This document shows, piece after piece, positions 63,919 through 64,000 of a stretch of DNA of 64,000 bases. Positions within the stretch are counted from its first letter, which is position 1; every line of letters begins with the position of its first letter. This DNA is from a bacterium OL-1 (lineage in GTDB: Bacteria > Actinomycetota > Coriobacteriia > Coriobacteriales > Atopobiaceae). The translations under genes were made by a program, and so were the position numbers. The notes beneath the pieces are model-generated. The model made no database searches. It saw only the letters and a program-made list of their open reading frames with translations, and was not told the DNA's origin. The stretch lies in the NCBI GenBank assembly GCA_000752675.2, contig LM994627.1, positions 17,608 to 81,607 of the forward strand, read 5' to 3'.

Positions 63919-64000
63919 ATGTCCTTCACCGCCCAGGTAAAAGACGAGCTCTCGCGCATAGAGCCCGCCTCCCGCATGGCCGAGCTCGCGCAGCTCTCGG
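63919..64000 (+). CDS. whiA: WhiA, partial (cut by window end)
   Basis: The first 27 codons read MSFTAQVKDELSRIEP, then ASRMAELAQLS, matching the start of the sporulation/cell-division DNA-binding protein WhiA. It begins three bases after rapZ, with GAGAGG in the rapZ stop region as RBS. No yvcK lies between, a common rearrangement. The rest lies outside the window. Confidence 0.88.
   Translation, partial: MSFTAQVKDELSRIEPASRMAELAQLS

Overview
The window reads as chromosome of a high-GC Gram-positive anaerobe. The best guess is class Coriobacteriia, family Atopobiaceae (Olsenella/Atopobium-like). This rests on general character: GC-rich third codon positions, frequent GTG/TTG starts after strong GGAGG sites, a rapZ then whiA order, a Gram-positive raiA-type structured RNA next to a long-form hpf, and membrane-bound LuxR regulators. 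No marker gene fixes the species.

Layout. 1-14.3 kb is core housekeeping: queD, a GH5-like protein lacking both catalytic acids, rsmI, metG, rsmA, tatD, comF, a structured RNA next to hpf, degV, a dehydrogenase with a Cys/His-rich tail, a NYN-domain protein and a SurA-like membrane protein. 14.4-17.2 kb holds a DUF523-purine nucleoside phosphorylase fusion, a spermidine-synthase-like protein and tRNA-Thr(CGT). From about 17.2 to 30.2 kb base composition is visibly more AT-rich. This is an accessory carbohydrate island: a PRD/PTS-type regulator, galactitol-type PTS EIIA, EIIB and EIIC, a 2-hydroxyacid dehydrogenase, a class II aldolase, two alcohol dehydrogenases and an enolase-superfamily dehydratase. 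An IS30-family element sits inside the ribosome-binding region of the EIIC gene. The island ends in a frameshifted AbiEi-type antitoxin remnant.

30.3-39.3 kb carries a cupin protein, a LytTR response regulator with two tandem AgrC-like GHKL sensors, a GH3 glucosidase with a membrane tail, a GtrA-like protein and a small exported protein followed by an unlisted 35-residue membrane peptide. 39.3-56.3 kb holds uvrA, ybaK, murJ, a nearly complete histidine operon (hisZG fusion-D-C-B-H-A-F-I-E), an ATP-grasp ligase and uvrC. 56.3-60.1 kb is a reverse-strand group: a LuxR-type regulator made of two fused membrane-plus-HTH modules, an exported NlpC/P60-like (YiiX-like) hydrolase and an anchored beta-propeller-like protein. 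60.3-64 kb has nanE, a Gfo/Idh/MocA oxidoreductase, rapZ and the start of whiA.

The intergenic spaces are unusually rich in palindromic elements. The clearest family is a 55-56 bp palindromic unit with 5-bp spacers, present as pairs (15.7 and 44.5 kb) and as a regular 61-bp-period array (62.2 kb). Different palindromes with the same 61-bp period occur between the structured RNA and hpf. The most noteworthy items are the raiA-type RNA, the DUF523-PNP fusion, the repeat family, the double LuxR membrane regulator and the sugar-acid-like PTS locus. All functional assignments come from reading motifs by eye; no database search was run.
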